Shown: one piece after another, positions 15,400 to 23,816 of the stretch
How the letters are laid out: each line of letters starts with the position of its first letter
How positions within the stretch are numbered: the first letter of the stretch is position 1
From: Rhodoblastus acidophilus
Lineage (GTDB): Bacteria; Pseudomonadota; Alphaproteobacteria; Rhizobiales; Beijerinckiaceae
Direction of reading: 5' to 3'
Assembly: GCF_009720655.1 (NCBI RefSeq)
Contig: NZ_WNKS01000007.1
Coordinates: forward strand, 62,001-126,000
DNA: 64,000 nucleotides
Notes under the pieces: generated by a model
Told to the model about the DNA's origin: nothing
What the model saw: only the letters and a program-made list of their open reading frames with translations
The model's database searches: none
Made by a program: the position numbers and the translations under genes

Positions 15400-15864
15400 C
15401 TATTTCTCCGCAGGTTTGGTCCCCTCGGGGCCGTTGGCGCCGAAGCCGACCACCTTCAGATCGGCCCCCACATCGCCCGCCTTTTCGAACTGCAGCGTCA
15501 CGTGCACGGTTTCGCCAGGCAGGAACGCCGATTTCAGGCCGATGATCATCAGATGATAGCCGCCGGGTTTCAGCACCAGCTGTTTGCCCGGCTTGATTTC
15601 GACTCCCTTGGGAACGGCGCGCATGGTCATGATCCCGCCCTCCTCGCGGGACTGGTGGATCTCGACGCGCTCCGCACGGTCGGTGACGCCGCCTTTCAAG
15701 GTGTCCGCGGCGCCGCCCTGGTTGTCGATCGTCATATAGCCGGCGGCGACGCTCGCGCCGCGCACCGTCGCGCGGCTCCAGGGCTGCGAAACCTCCACCC
15801 CACCCGCCAGCGCGGGGGAAACAGCGAGCAACAGCGCAGTGATGAAAGCAATTTGGCGCGACAT
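15400..15864 (-). CDS. Periplasmic copper chaperone PCu(A)C
   Basis: The 154-residue protein has a signal peptide (MSRQIAFITALLLAVSPALA) and the DUF461 domain. PCu(A)C proteins carry Cu(I) to the CuA centre of cytochrome oxidase and are also common in methanotrophs. The metal ligands are visible in order: His in VEIHQSREEGG, Met pair in GIMTMRAVP, then His and Met in GGYHLMIIG. Length is normal for the family. It follows a TerC-like membrane protein gene at 9 bases and is probably cotranscribed with it and with the genes back to meaB. Confidence 0.9.
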   Translation of the reverse strand: MSRQIAFITALLLAVSPALAGGVEVSQPWSRATVRGASVAAGYMTIDNQGGAADTLKGGVTDRAERVEIHQSREEGGIMTMRAVPKGVEIKPGKQLVLKPGGYHLMIIGLKSAFLPGETVHVTLQFEKAGDVGADLKVVGFGANGPEGTKPAEK

Positions 15865-15873
15865 GGGAGCCTC

Positions 15874-16557
15874 CTAGTCTTCTTCAGGCAAACGTTGGAA
15901 TGTCTCACGACGCAGATAAATGTAAACCACCAGAGCCGACAGCGTCGCTCCCATGGGGGGCGCAAGATCGCGCATCAACTCCGGCGGCATGGCCGTGAAC
16001 GCGAGCGCCGAATCGGCGGCGGCGGATCGCCCGGCGAGCCAGCCGAGCAGGAGGACGCCGACCCAGATCAACGGCGGCCTGCGCAGCAGCTGGACAGCGG
16101 GCGAGGCGCCCAGCGCCAGCATGGGGAGCGACAGCGCGAGGCCGAGCCACGCCAGGGGATGACTCCCCTGCGCCGCCGCCTGCGCCGCCAGCATGTTGGT
16201 CAAGGCGGCCGAGGCGTCCTGCGCCGCAACCGCCAGCAGCAGCGGGCCAAGCCCGCCGATGGAAGGTCGCAGAACCTTTTGCCCGGCTTCGCCACGTCGC
16301 GCCGTGAGCCAGGCGCCGAAAATCAGCGCGACGGCGCAAAGAAAGCCGAAACCCGGAAGAGAAGCGCAGGCGAGCGCGGCCACGAGAATGGCCGCGCGCA
16401 TCGCCATGAGCAGCAGGCCGCCAAGATTGACGCCCAGGCGGCGGCGTCCCTCAGGCAGGGCGCGCGTCGCCAGCGCCAGCGACATGCCGCCGTCGCCGGC
16501 CAGCATGAGAGTCAGCCAGACAATCTCGATCGCGGCGATCGTCAGATCCAGCTCCAT
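15874..16557 (-). CDS. TerC-family integral membrane protein
   Basis: The 227-residue protein has about seven hydrophobic segments. The opening IAAIEIVWLTLMLAGDGGMS and the following ATRALPEGRRRLGVNLGG resemble TerC/YjbE metal exporters, whose first helix normally carries GDN and a similar RxLP...RR turn. Here the residue after GD is Gly instead of Asn, so a conserved metal-site residue is altered. A second acidic residue occurs in AVAAQDASAALTNML, matching the position of the second conserved acidic motif. A role in metal efflux is possible and would fit the adjacent copper chaperone. Function is uncertain. Confidence 0.65.
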   Translation of the reverse strand: MELDLTIAAIEIVWLTLMLAGDGGMSLALATRALPEGRRRLGVNLGGLLLMAMRAAILVAALACASLPGFGFLCAVALIFGAWLTARRGEAGQKVLRPSIGGLGPLLLAVAAQDASAALTNMLAAQAAAQGSHPLAWLGLALSLPMLALGASPAVQLLRRPPLIWVGVLLLGWLAGRSAAADSALAFTAMPPELMRDLAPPMGATLSALVVYIYLRRETFQRLPEED

Positions 16558-16573
16558 CGGCGCCCCCTCCCCT

Positions 16574-17161
16574 TCAGTCTTGCATGAACGTCAGCGCCTT
16601 GGCCACGCTTTCGAGCGCCGGCAGGGCGCGCACGAGTTCCGCGCGCCGCCAGTCGGGCAAATGGACGAAGACGGCGCGGCGGTCCATCAGCAGCGACAGA
16701 TAATAGGCTTCATTGCAGAGATAGGCGCCGGCGTCCCGGGAGGTTTTGGCTGGAACGCCGCAAGCGCGCGCCGCCGCCGCCAGTCGTTCGGCGGGCGCGG
16801 GGCTTGCGAAACAGTGCGGGGCGCCATGAACGATCTCGCAACTCCACGGCAACTGCCTGGCGGCGTCCGCGCGCAAAAGGGTGACGCGATTTTTCGCGCG
16901 CGTCTCGATGGAAAGGGTTTTACGGCGCGCCGCCACGCCCAGCAGCAGGACGGCTTCGGGCGAGGTTTCCGCGAACAGTCTTGTCAGGCGCGGGGGCAAT
17001 TCCGCATGCTCGACCGGCAGAACCGCGGTGTGCAGGTCGATGCCGGACAGCGCGAAGGCCGCGCGCCTGCGGGCGAGGGCCTCGGTCGCGACTTGCGCCG
17101 GATTGATCCGGTGGCCCGGAAAGGCGCCAAAACCCGCAACCAGGAGCGATTTGCGGCTCAT
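16574..17161 (-). CDS. Pyroglutamyl-peptidase I (C15) family protein
   Basis: The start at 17161 gives MSRKSLLVAGFGAFPGHRIN, matching the family's G(F)GPF...NPS opening; its ATG overlaps the meaB stop. The 195-residue protein keeps the C15 layout: Glu in LSIETRAKN, Cys in RDAGAYLCNEAYY and His in FVHLPDW. These enzymes remove N-terminal pyroglutamate from peptides. The segment between strands is shorter than in characterised enzymes, so substrate range is unclear. Translational coupling to meaB is an unusual partnership with no obvious metabolic link. Confidence 0.75.
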   Translation of the reverse strand: MSRKSLLVAGFGAFPGHRINPAQVATEALARRRAAFALSGIDLHTAVLPVEHAELPPRLTRLFAETSPEAVLLLGVAARRKTLSIETRAKNRVTLLRADAARQLPWSCEIVHGAPHCFASPAPAERLAAAARACGVPAKTSRDAGAYLCNEAYYLSLLMDRRAVFVHLPDWRRAELVRALPALESVAKALTFMQD

Positions 17162-18150
17162 AAGCCAAGCAACGCGGAAATATCCTCGACCGCGAGCGTT
17201 GGCGACAGCGCGCCCTCGGCCACCCGCGCTTCGAGTGCTTGCAGGCGGGCCTTGACCTGGGGGTCCCTGCGCAACCGGCTGTGCAGGCGCTCCTCCAGCA
17301 TGGTCCACATCCACTTGACCTGTTGCGCCCGGCGCTTTTGCGCGAATTCGCCGGACGCCTCGAAACAGCTGCGGTGCTCGACGACTTTGGCCCACATGTC
17401 GTCCAGCCCGATATTGTCGAGGCCGGAAATCAGCACGACGGGAGGCGACCAGTTGGCCGAGGCCGGCTGCATGATGTGCAGCGCCGCGCGATACTCCCCG
17501 GCCGCCGCCACCGCCCGATTGCGCCCCTCGCCTTCCGACTTGTTGACGGCGATCATGTCGGCGATTTCCAGCACGCCCTTTTTGATGCCCTGCAATTCGT
17601 CGCCTGCGCCCGGAAGCATCAGCACCAGGAAGAAATCGGTCATGTCGGCCACCGTCGTTTCCGACTGGCCGATGCCCACGGTTTCGACGATCACGACGTC
17701 AAAACCCGCCGCCTCGCACAACAGCATGGTTTCGCGCGTTTTCGCGGCGACGCCGCCGAGCGTGCCAGAAGACGGCGACGGCCGGATGAAGGCGTTGCGC
17801 TCCGCTGACAGCCTGACCATGCGGGTTTTGTCGCCAAGGATCGAACCGCCGGTGCGGGTCGAGGACGGATCGACGGCGAGAACCGCGACTTTCCGGCCGG
17901 CCTGGACGAGATTATAGCCGAGCGTGTCGATGGTGGTGGATTTGCCGACGCCGGGAACGCCGGTGATGCCGACGCGCATCGCCTTCCCGGTGTCGGGCAG
18001 GAGCATCTGCACGAGCTCGCGGGATTGCGCCTGGTGTTCGGGCTTCACGCTTTCGACCAGTGTGATGGCGCGCGCCAGGGCGGCGCGGTCGCCGCCACGC
18101 AGTCTTTCGGCGAGGACGGAAATGTCGAGGGTGCGAGCTTGGACGGTCAT
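17158..18150 (-). CDS. meaB: Methylmalonyl-CoA mutase-associated GTPase MeaB
   Basis: The 330-residue G3E GTPase has Walker A in GITGVPGVGKSTTIDTLG, the base-exchange region AVDPSSTRTGGSILGDKTRM, VETVGIGQSET and the G4-type NKSEG. MeaB gates cofactor loading into adenosylcobalamin-dependent methylmalonyl-CoA mutase and protects it. It was first described in methylotrophs, where the enzyme belongs to the ethylmalonyl-CoA pathway. The mutase itself is not in this window. The gene begins a probable operon with the C15 peptidase-like, TerC-like and PCu(A)C genes. Length is typical. Confidence 0.93.
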   Translation of the reverse strand: MTVQARTLDISVLAERLRGGDRAALARAITLVESVKPEHQAQSRELVQMLLPDTGKAMRVGITGVPGVGKSTTIDTLGYNLVQAGRKVAVLAVDPSSTRTGGSILGDKTRMVRLSAERNAFIRPSPSSGTLGGVAAKTRETMLLCEAAGFDVVIVETVGIGQSETTVADMTDFFLVLMLPGAGDELQGIKKGVLEIADMIAVNKSEGEGRNRAVAAAGEYRAALHIMQPASANWSPPVVLISGLDNIGLDDMWAKVVEHRSCFEASGEFAQKRRAQQVKWMWTMLEERLHSRLRRDPQVKARLQALEARVAEGALSPTLAVEDISALLGL

Positions 18151-18192
18151 GGCGCGCTTATAGGCGGGCGCGCGACGACGCGGAAGTCAGAC

Positions 18193-18804
18193 TTAAGGCA
18201 GCGGGCCCGGTATGGGGATCATCGCCGGGCCGAATCCGGCGCCGCGAACCTGGACGGCGTTGAATTCCGCGCCGATGCGCAGGTGCTCGTTGACCTCGTA
18301 AGTGAAACCCGCGCCGACCGTGGCGAGCGTCGCATTGTTCGATCCGAACAAGCCGTTGACGCTGTCGAGGCCCTGCCAGCCCGCGCCGTAAGGGTTGGCG
18401 TTCGCCGTGCCCAGGCCGACGGTGACATAGGGCATGAACCGGCCCATGTCATAGCCGACCGTCACGTTGGCGAGCCCGAAATTGTACCCTCGCGGCCAGT
18501 AGGTGCTGAAGGACGGCGCATAGCCCGCCGTCGCGCCGACGCCGACCACGACATTGTTGCTGAATTCCTTGGAATAACCGACGTTGAAGGCGCCGCCGAA
18601 GCCGCCGCGTCCGCCCTTGCCGAGCCCGGAACCGGCAAAAACTTCCGTTCCCATGGTCAGGCCTTCCCAGCGGCGCGATTCGTCGTCGCGGGTGTTCCAC
18701 GGCGCCTTGACGGACAGGGTCGCGTCATTGGCGAAAAACGGTAGAAATTCTTGCGCCTGGGCTGGCGCGCATAGCAATGCAACGAGCGGCGCGAGGTATT
18801 TCAT
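18193..18804 (-). CDS. Outer-membrane beta-barrel protein
   Basis: Starting at 18804, the 203-residue protein has a signal peptide (MKYLAPLVALLCAPAQAQ) followed by alternating hydrophobic/polar strands with aromatic girdles (GGAFNVGYSKEFSNNVVVG, YDMGRFMPYVTVGLGTAN, LATVGAGFTYEVNEHLRIG). This is the OMP b-brl type of small 8-stranded barrels common in Hyphomicrobiales. It lacks the usual terminal Phe, ending in PGPLP, so the last strand may be internal. No specific transport role can be assigned. An H-NS fragment overlaps its start codon by four bases. Confidence 0.75.
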   Translation of the reverse strand: MKYLAPLVALLCAPAQAQEFLPFFANDATLSVKAPWNTRDDESRRWEGLTMGTEVFAGSGLGKGGRGGFGGAFNVGYSKEFSNNVVVGVGATAGYAPSFSTYWPRGYNFGLANVTVGYDMGRFMPYVTVGLGTANANPYGAGWQGLDSVNGLFGSNNATLATVGAGFTYEVNEHLRIGAEFNAVQVRGAGFGPAMIPIPGPLP

Positions 18805-18962
18805 GCGGGGTCTCGACAATCTTGGCCACAGTGTAGTTGCCGAACAATCCGGCGGCAACAAGGCGAGCGCATCTCGATTTTTTCCGCGAGGACCCGTGCG
18901 AGGTCCTCATGCAAACGCCAAAGCTCCTCGAAGCCCATCTCTTCGATGTCGGAAATGCGCAT
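18801..18962 (-). pseudogene. Truncated H-NS-like gene (N-terminal domain only)
   Basis: On the minus strand an ATG at 18962 opens a 53-codon frame, MRISDIEEMGFEELWRLHED, then LARVLAEKIEMRS and unrelated Cys/Arg-rich sequence to a stop that overlaps the outer-membrane protein start. The first 30 residues match the beginning of H-NS-family proteins such as the complete one at 19600 (NELWSLHEEISAMLSSRI). The linker and DNA-binding domain are missing. It is either a decayed copy or a short protein keeping only the oligomerisation domain. No strong ribosome site is visible. Confidence 0.5.
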
Positions 18963-19043
18963 AGGGGTCTCGCAAATTGAAGGGGAACGACCGCATCGAC
19001 CGCGCTTGAGCCCGAGGCCCTGACCAAGAGTTCGGCTTCCATG

Positions 19044-19125
19044 GATTATAAATTCTTCTTATTTTAATTTATATTATATTATATTATATTATATAATTAA
19101 ATATACGGAATTATTTCAAATTAAA
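19044..19125. repeat. AT-rich tract with ATATT repeats
   Basis: This is a stretch of almost pure A/T in otherwise GC-rich DNA, with about five ATATT-type repeats around 19070-19095. It lies between the truncated and the complete H-NS-like genes. The whole interval 18963-19599 has no convincing gene; besides this tract it holds the palindromic element at 19221-19345. Confidence 0.8.
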
Positions 19126-19220
19126 CGATGTTCCTGAGTTTGTCGTGATCCGCGCCGCCGCGATTGCCCCATTCCGGTCACGGTCATACGAGTCCTGGAG
19201 AAATCGGTGTGCGGCGTCTC

Positions 19221-19345
19221 ATACGGTTTCCGCAAGATCGCTTCGCGATCCGCGAAAACGAAATCGCGCGGAAATCCTTCAGGCGAAGGGCGGATTTCCG
19301 CGCGAGCGGAATACGATTTCCGAACTGATCCTTCGGAAACCGTAT
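19221..19345. repeat. Nested palindromic element
   Basis: Outer arms ATACGGTTTCCG (19221-19232) and CGGAAACCGTAT (19334-19345) are perfect 12-base inverted repeats. Inside are GATCGC-TTC-GCGATC (19236-19250) and a 13-base perfect inverted pair CGCGCGGAAATCC/GGATTTCCGCGCG (19265-19277 and 19292-19304). It codes for nothing evident and resembles a small miniature-repeat family. Confidence 0.7.
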
Positions 19346-19599
19346 CACGGCGCGCCTTCCGCCGCCCAGCCCCTGCCACTGGGCCGGTCAGATCAACTCT
19401 TTTTTTAAACAAGGGGTTGCATTTACTTCTTCGGACATAAGGCGCGCGCATCCCAAAATTCACAGAAAAATGCGCGTCCGCATTAATGATTTGAGAAAAT
19501 GAGTGGCGACCCGGACCGCGGCTTGCTAGGATTAAGTTCGACGCGCGCATTTAAAACGTAGCTCGACCGACGGAATAATCGGCAAGCCACGAGGGAAAT

Positions 19600-19971
19600 A
19601 TGGTGGCGGAAAAATTCGACTTCACCTCCATGTCCGTGAACGAGCTCTGGTCGCTCCACGAAGAAATCAGCGCGATGCTGTCCTCCCGCATCCTGGAAGA
19701 GAAACGGGAGCTGGAGAAACGTCTGGCCATTCTCAACCGCGGCGCGGAAACAATCCGCGACACGGCGGCGGCGCTCCCCGGCAGGTCGCGCCGCGCATAT
19801 CCGGTGGTGATCCCGCGCTATCGGAACCCCGAGACATCCGAAACCTGGTCCGGTCGCGGCAAGCTGCCGCGCTGGCTGGCGGCGGCGATGAAGGCCGGGC
19901 GCGCGATGGATGAGTTTCTCATCAGCGCCCCGGCCCAGCCGACGGCGAAAGCCAAGGTCGCGCGCCGCTAG
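19600..19971 (+). CDS. H-NS-family nucleoid protein
   Basis: The 123-residue protein has an N-terminal helical oligomerisation region (SVNELWSLHEEISAMLSSRI, LEEKRELEKRLAILN) and the H-NS C-terminal DNA-binding motif YRNPETSETWSGRGKLPRWL. H-NS proteins bind AT-rich DNA and silence horizontally acquired genes. An 80-base AT-rich tract lies 475 bases upstream, a possible site for autoregulation. The TAG stop is supplied by the first bases of a dispersed repeat (19968-20076). A second, truncated H-NS-like frame lies upstream on the other strand. Confidence 0.9.
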   Translation: MVAEKFDFTSMSVNELWSLHEEISAMLSSRILEEKRELEKRLAILNRGAETIRDTAAALPGRSRRAYPVVIPRYRNPETSETWSGRGKLPRWLAAAMKAGRAMDEFLISAPAQPTAKAKVARR

Positions 19972-20076
19972 AGTATCCGTTTCAAGCGAAGTGGACGCCG
20001 GTTCGCGTGAAGACAATGCGTCAAAACAAGACTCTAGAGCTTTTTCATGTTTGCATGAAACGTGAAAAAGCTCTAG
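19968..20076 (+). repeat. 107-bp dispersed repeat, copy A
   Basis: CTAGAGTATCCGTTTCAAGC through GCCGGTTCGCGTGAAGAC to a terminal hairpin CTAGAGCTTTTTCATGTTT/...GAAAAAGCTCTAG. It matches copy B at 36605-36711 in reverse orientation with only a few differences. The rest of the gap to 20234 holds no supported gene. Confidence 0.9.
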
Positions 20077-20234
20077 CCGGCATATTCCGCGTGCTCCTGA
20101 GCAAGGGCGGGCGCCGGCAGCGCGGCGAGGAATGGCAGAAAGAAGCAGCGGTTCCCGGAGATTCCTCTCGCAGCGGATCAGGTTGCCAATCTCGTCGAAA
20201 CCTGTCGCCTGTCCTTGCCCACGAACAAATTGCG

Positions 20235-23200
20235 CTAAGTTGCCTCGGCGCGCGTGGGCGCCATCCTCTTTGACTCCGCCGCGCCGGCGGTCTCGTCGAA
20301 ACGCTTCAGCAGCGACGCCATACGCTTGCGCGTCTGTGCGGCGTAACGCGCTTTCACGTCGCCAAAACCGCGAATGCGCTCCGGCAGCGCGGCCAGCTCG
20401 ACCGCAATGTCGAGAGTGGCCGCGGTGAGACGCGTCGCTACCGTGCGCATAAGAGTCTCGTAGTCGCGCAGCCATGCGCGTTCGAGTTTGCGGTCGGTCC
20501 CGTGGCGGAACGGGTCGAACCAGGTCCCGCGCAGGAAGCGGAGATTCGCCAGCGCCCGCAACGCCGGCAGCGCCCAGGAGCCGAGCCGGACTTTCCGCTT
20601 GGCGCCGGCAATCGGGGGCGCAAGATGGAATTTTACGCTGAAGTCGCCGTCGAACGTTTCGCGCAGTTGTTCCATGAAGGTCGGCTGCGTGAAAAGCCGG
20701 GCCACCTCGTATTCGTCCTTGACCGCCATCAGCTTGTGGAGCCCGAGCGCATAGGCGCGGGCCAGCCGTTCGCTTTTCGCATCAATGCGCTGCTCCGCCG
20801 CCGCTATCTCCGCCACCTGGGCAAGGAAACGACTGGCATAGGCTGCGTCTTGATAGGCGCGCAGTTCGGCGGCGAGCGCCGCGAGCATTTCCTGCAGGGA
20901 TCGCTCGGCGAGGGGCGCGCGGCGCACCGCGAGGTCCGCCGCCTGAAGCGTGGCGCCAGGATCATGCGCGGCGCGGCGTCCCCATTGGAAGGCGAGCCGG
21001 TTCTGCGCGACAGCGACGCCGTGATCTTCGATGGCGCGCAGGATCGACGCGACCGACAGCGGCAGCAATCCCATTTGCGTGGCGAAACCGAGCAGGAACG
21101 GGTTGGTCGCCATCGCATCGCCCAAAAACTTCGTCGCGAGCCGGGCGGCCGGCAGAAATTGGGTGCGGCCGGGACCACAGGCCTGCGCCAGAACCGCTTC
21201 CATCTCCGCTTGCGGATAAACCGAGTCGGGATAAGCGTCGAGGTCGCCGGTGCGCGCCTGCGCGGCGAAGGTGCGCACGAATTCGCTGGTGATGGAAAAG
21301 TCGTTGTTGACCACGGCGCGGGTGAGGTCGGGTCGCAGCTTGAAAATGATGTCGGGCGAGGCGGCGGTGACGAGGTCGCAGGCGATGAGGACCGCCGCCT
21401 CGCCGGAGGCGATGCGGGTGGCGTGCAAATCGACGCCGGCCGGCGCGATGCGGATGTGCGTGGTCACCGGCCCGCCCTTTTGCGCGAGGCCCGCCATGTC
21501 GAGGGCGGTGACATTCTTGCCCTCCAGCGCCGCCGCCGCGCCGATCAAGGCGCCGAGCGTCACCACGCCCGTGCCGCCGACCCCGGCGATCAGGATGCTG
21601 CAGGGGCCGTCGAGCGGCGCCGGCGCGGGATCGGGCAAGTTTTCGATCCAATCGAGATCGCCGGATCGCGCCTTGCGCAATTCGCCGCCGTGGACAGTCA
21701 CAAAGCTCGGACAAAAGCCTTCGACGCAGGAAAAATCCTTGTTGCAGGCGGACTGGTCGATGCGCCGCTTGCGCCCGAATTCGGTTTCGACGGGGACCAC
21801 CGACATGCAGTTCGACTGCGTCGAGCAGTCGCCGCAATTTTCGCAGACGCGGGTGTTGATGAAGGCGCGAATCGCGGGATCGGGCAAGGACCCGCGCTTC
21901 CGGCGGCGACGTTTTTCTGCAGCGCAGGTCTGGTCGTAAATGAGCGCGGTGACCGCCGGAATGTCGCGCAAGACGCGCTCGACCGGCAGCAGGTCGCGGC
22001 GGTCGCGTACATCGACCTCGCGCGGCAGATCAACGCCGGCATATTTTCGTGGTTCGTCGGTGACCACGACCACGCGCGCGACCCTCTCGGCCAGCAGTTG
22101 ACGCGCCATCATCGGGACCGTGAGCGCGCCCTCCACCCTCTGGCCGCCGGTCATGGCGACCGCGTCATTGTAAAGGATCTTGTAGGTGATCGCCCGGCCC
22201 GCCGCCACGGCGGCGCGGATCGCCAGCAGGCCCGAGTGCTGATAGGTGCCGTCGCCAAGATTGGCGAACACATGCTTTGTCTTGGTGAAAGGCGCCTGCC
22301 CGATCCAGGCGGCGCCCTCGCCGCCCATTTGCGAAAAGGTTTGGGTGTGCTCCGCGTCGATCCAGGTCGCCATGTAATGGCAGCCGATGCCGGCCATCGC
22401 CCTGCTCCCTTCCGGCAATTGCGTCGTGGAACGGCTGTGCGGGCAGCCGGAGCAATAATGCGGCTGTCGCACCGGCAGGGTTTTGAGCGCGCGCGCCTCG
22501 TTGGCGAGCAGCAGCGCCAGGCGGTTTTCAAGGGTCTCGTCGGTGCAGAAACGCGCGATGCGGTCAACAATGACTTTTGCGATCAGCGTCGGCGTCAGTT
22601 CCCCCGCCGCCGGCAATTGCCAGTCGCGCAACGGCGCTTCCCATTCGTCGGCATCGGCATATTTGCCGATCACGCGCGGGCGCACGTCGTCGCGCCAATT
22701 GTAAAGATGCTCCTTGAGCTGGTATTCGATGAGCTGGCGCTTCTCCTCGACAACGAGAATTTCGTCGAGGCCCTCGGCGAACGCGCGCATGCCCTCGGCA
22801 TCGAGCGGCCAGTTCATCCCGACCTTGTAGAGCCGCAGCCCGATCGTTTCTGCGCGGGCGGCGTCGATGCCGAGGTCGTCCAGCGCCTGCCGCACGTCGA
22901 GATAACTTTTGCCGGTGGCGACGATTCCGAGCCGGGCGCGCGGGCTGCCGAAGATGAGCCGGTCCAGGCCGTTGGCTCGCGCGTAAGCCATGGCCGCATA
23001 GACTTTGGCGTGTTGCAGCCGCAACTCCTGCGCCAGCGGCGGGTCCGGCCAGCGGATGTTCAGTCCGTCCGGCGGCAGCGCGAAATTTTTGGGAATGACG
23101 CTTCGAATGCGAAACGGATCGACGCTGACGCTCGCATAGCTTTCGACCGTGTCGGCTGTGGCCTTGAGCGCCACCCAACAGCCAGAATAGCGCGACATCG

Positions 23201-23741
23201 CCCAGCCGTGCAGGCCGAAATCGAGGATTTCCTGCACGCTCGACGGGTTCAGCACGGGGATCATCGCGGCGGCGAACATGTGTTCGCTCTGGTGCGGCAG
23301 AGTGGAAGAACGCGCGGCGTGATCGTCGCCGGCGACCGCGAGCACCCCGCCAAACCGTGAGCTTCCCGCCGCATTGGCGTGCTTGAAAACGTCCATGGAG
23401 CGGTCGACGCCCGGGCCTTTGCCATACCACAGACCAAAAACCCCGTCGTAAAGCGCGCCCCCGAATAGGTTGACCTGCTGCGAGCCCCAGACGGCGGTGG
23501 CGGCGAGGTCTTCGTTGAGGCCTGGCTCGAAATGCACGTTTTCGGCGCCAAGCTCCGCCTTGCGCCGCCAGAGAATTTGATCGAGCGCGCCGAGCGGCGA
23601 GCCGCGATAGCCCGAAATGAAGCCGGCGGTGTTCAAGCCGGCCGCGCGGTCGCGCTGGCGCTGCAGGATCGGAAGCAGGGCGAGGGCCTCCGTGCCGTAG
23701 AGAAAACGGGCGTCGGCCCGAGCCGAAAAAGCGATGTTCAC
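20235..23741 (-). CDS. Indolepyruvate/2-oxoacid ferredoxin oxidoreductase, fused
   Basis: The 1168-residue protein joins the alpha (TPP-binding and core) and gamma domains of 2-oxoacid:ferredoxin oxidoreductases. These enzymes oxidatively decarboxylate 2-oxo acids to acyl-CoA with ferredoxin reduction. Visible parts are NTAGFISGYRGSPLGALDQ at the start, PGLNEDLAATAVWG, HYCSGCPHS, a TPP region GGEGAAWIGQAPFTKTKH, Cys-rich cluster sequence (CENCGDCSTQSNC, then SACNKDFSCVEGFCP) and the gamma-domain IAGVGGTGVVTLGALIG. It is annotated indolepyruvate oxidoreductase by family. Its place beside a leucine degradation operon suggests branched-chain 2-oxo acids as an alternative substrate, which is inference. 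Confidence 0.88.
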   Translation of the reverse strand: MNIAFSARADARFLYGTEALALLPILQRQRDRAAGLNTAGFISGYRGSPLGALDQILWRRKAELGAENVHFEPGLNEDLAATAVWGSQQVNLFGGALYDGVFGLWYGKGPGVDRSMDVFKHANAAGSSRFGGVLAVAGDDHAARSSTLPHQSEHMFAAAMIPVLNPSSVQEILDFGLHGWAMSRYSGCWVALKATADTVESYASVSVDPFRIRSVIPKNFALPPDGLNIRWPDPPLAQELRLQHAKVYAAMAYARANGLDRLIFGSPRARLGIVATGKSYLDVRQALDDLGIDAARAETIGLRLYKVGMNWPLDAEGMRAFAEGLDEILVVEEKRQLIEYQLKEHLYNWRDDVRPRVIGKYADADEWEAPLRDWQLPAAGELTPTLIAKVIVDRIARFCTDETLENRLALLLANEARALKTLPVRQPHYCSGCPHSRSTTQLPEGSRAMAGIGCHYMATWIDAEHTQTFSQMGGEGAAWIGQAPFTKTKHVFANLGDGTYQHSGLLAIRAAVAAGRAITYKILYNDAVAMTGGQRVEGALTVPMMARQLLAERVARVVVVTDEPRKYAGVDLPREVDVRDRRDLLPVERVLRDIPAVTALIYDQTCAAEKRRRRKRGSLPDPAIRAFINTRVCENCGDCSTQSNCMSVVPVETEFGRKRRIDQSACNKDFSCVEGFCPSFVTVHGGELRKARSGDLDWIENLPDPAPAPLDGPCSILIAGVGGTGVVTLGALIGAAAALEGKNVTALDMAGLAQKGGPVTTHIRIAPAGVDLHATRIASGEAAVLIACDLVTAASPDIIFKLRPDLTRAVVNNDFSITSEFVRTFAAQARTGDLDAYPDSVYPQAEMEAVLAQACGPGRTQFLPAARLATKFLGDAMATNPFLLGFATQMGLLPLSVASILRAIEDHGVAVAQNRLAFQWGRRAAHDPGATLQAADLAVRRAPLAERSLQEMLAALAAELRAYQDAAYASRFLAQVAEIAAAEQRIDAKSERLARAYALGLHKLMAVKDEYEVARLFTQPTFMEQLRETFDGDFSVKFHLAPPIAGAKRKVRLGSWALPALRALANLRFLRGTWFDPFRHGTDRKLERAWLRDYETLMRTVATRLTAATLDIAVELAALPERIRGFGDVKARYAAQTRKRMASLLKRFDETAGAAESKRMAPTRAEAT

Positions 23742-23816
23742 CGCGACCTCCGACCGGCGGCTTATCCGCCTGCGGGATAAACCGCCGAGAAGGCTTCGGG
23801 TTTCCGCGCCTTCGCC

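Noticed and set aside
19037-19110. CRISPR-like repetition in the AT-rich tract
   Set aside because: The repeats are 5-base tandem units without spacers, i.e. a microsatellite-like tract.
20007-20273. A frame containing LELFHVCMKREKAL
   Set aside because: It is a translation of the dispersed repeat; the same phrase appears in frames over copy B at 36605-36711.
20502-23360. A 952-codon open frame on the plus strand
   Set aside because: It lies entirely opposite the oxidoreductase gene, has Arg/Gly/Ala-biased nonsense composition and no domain; it is a high-GC shadow.
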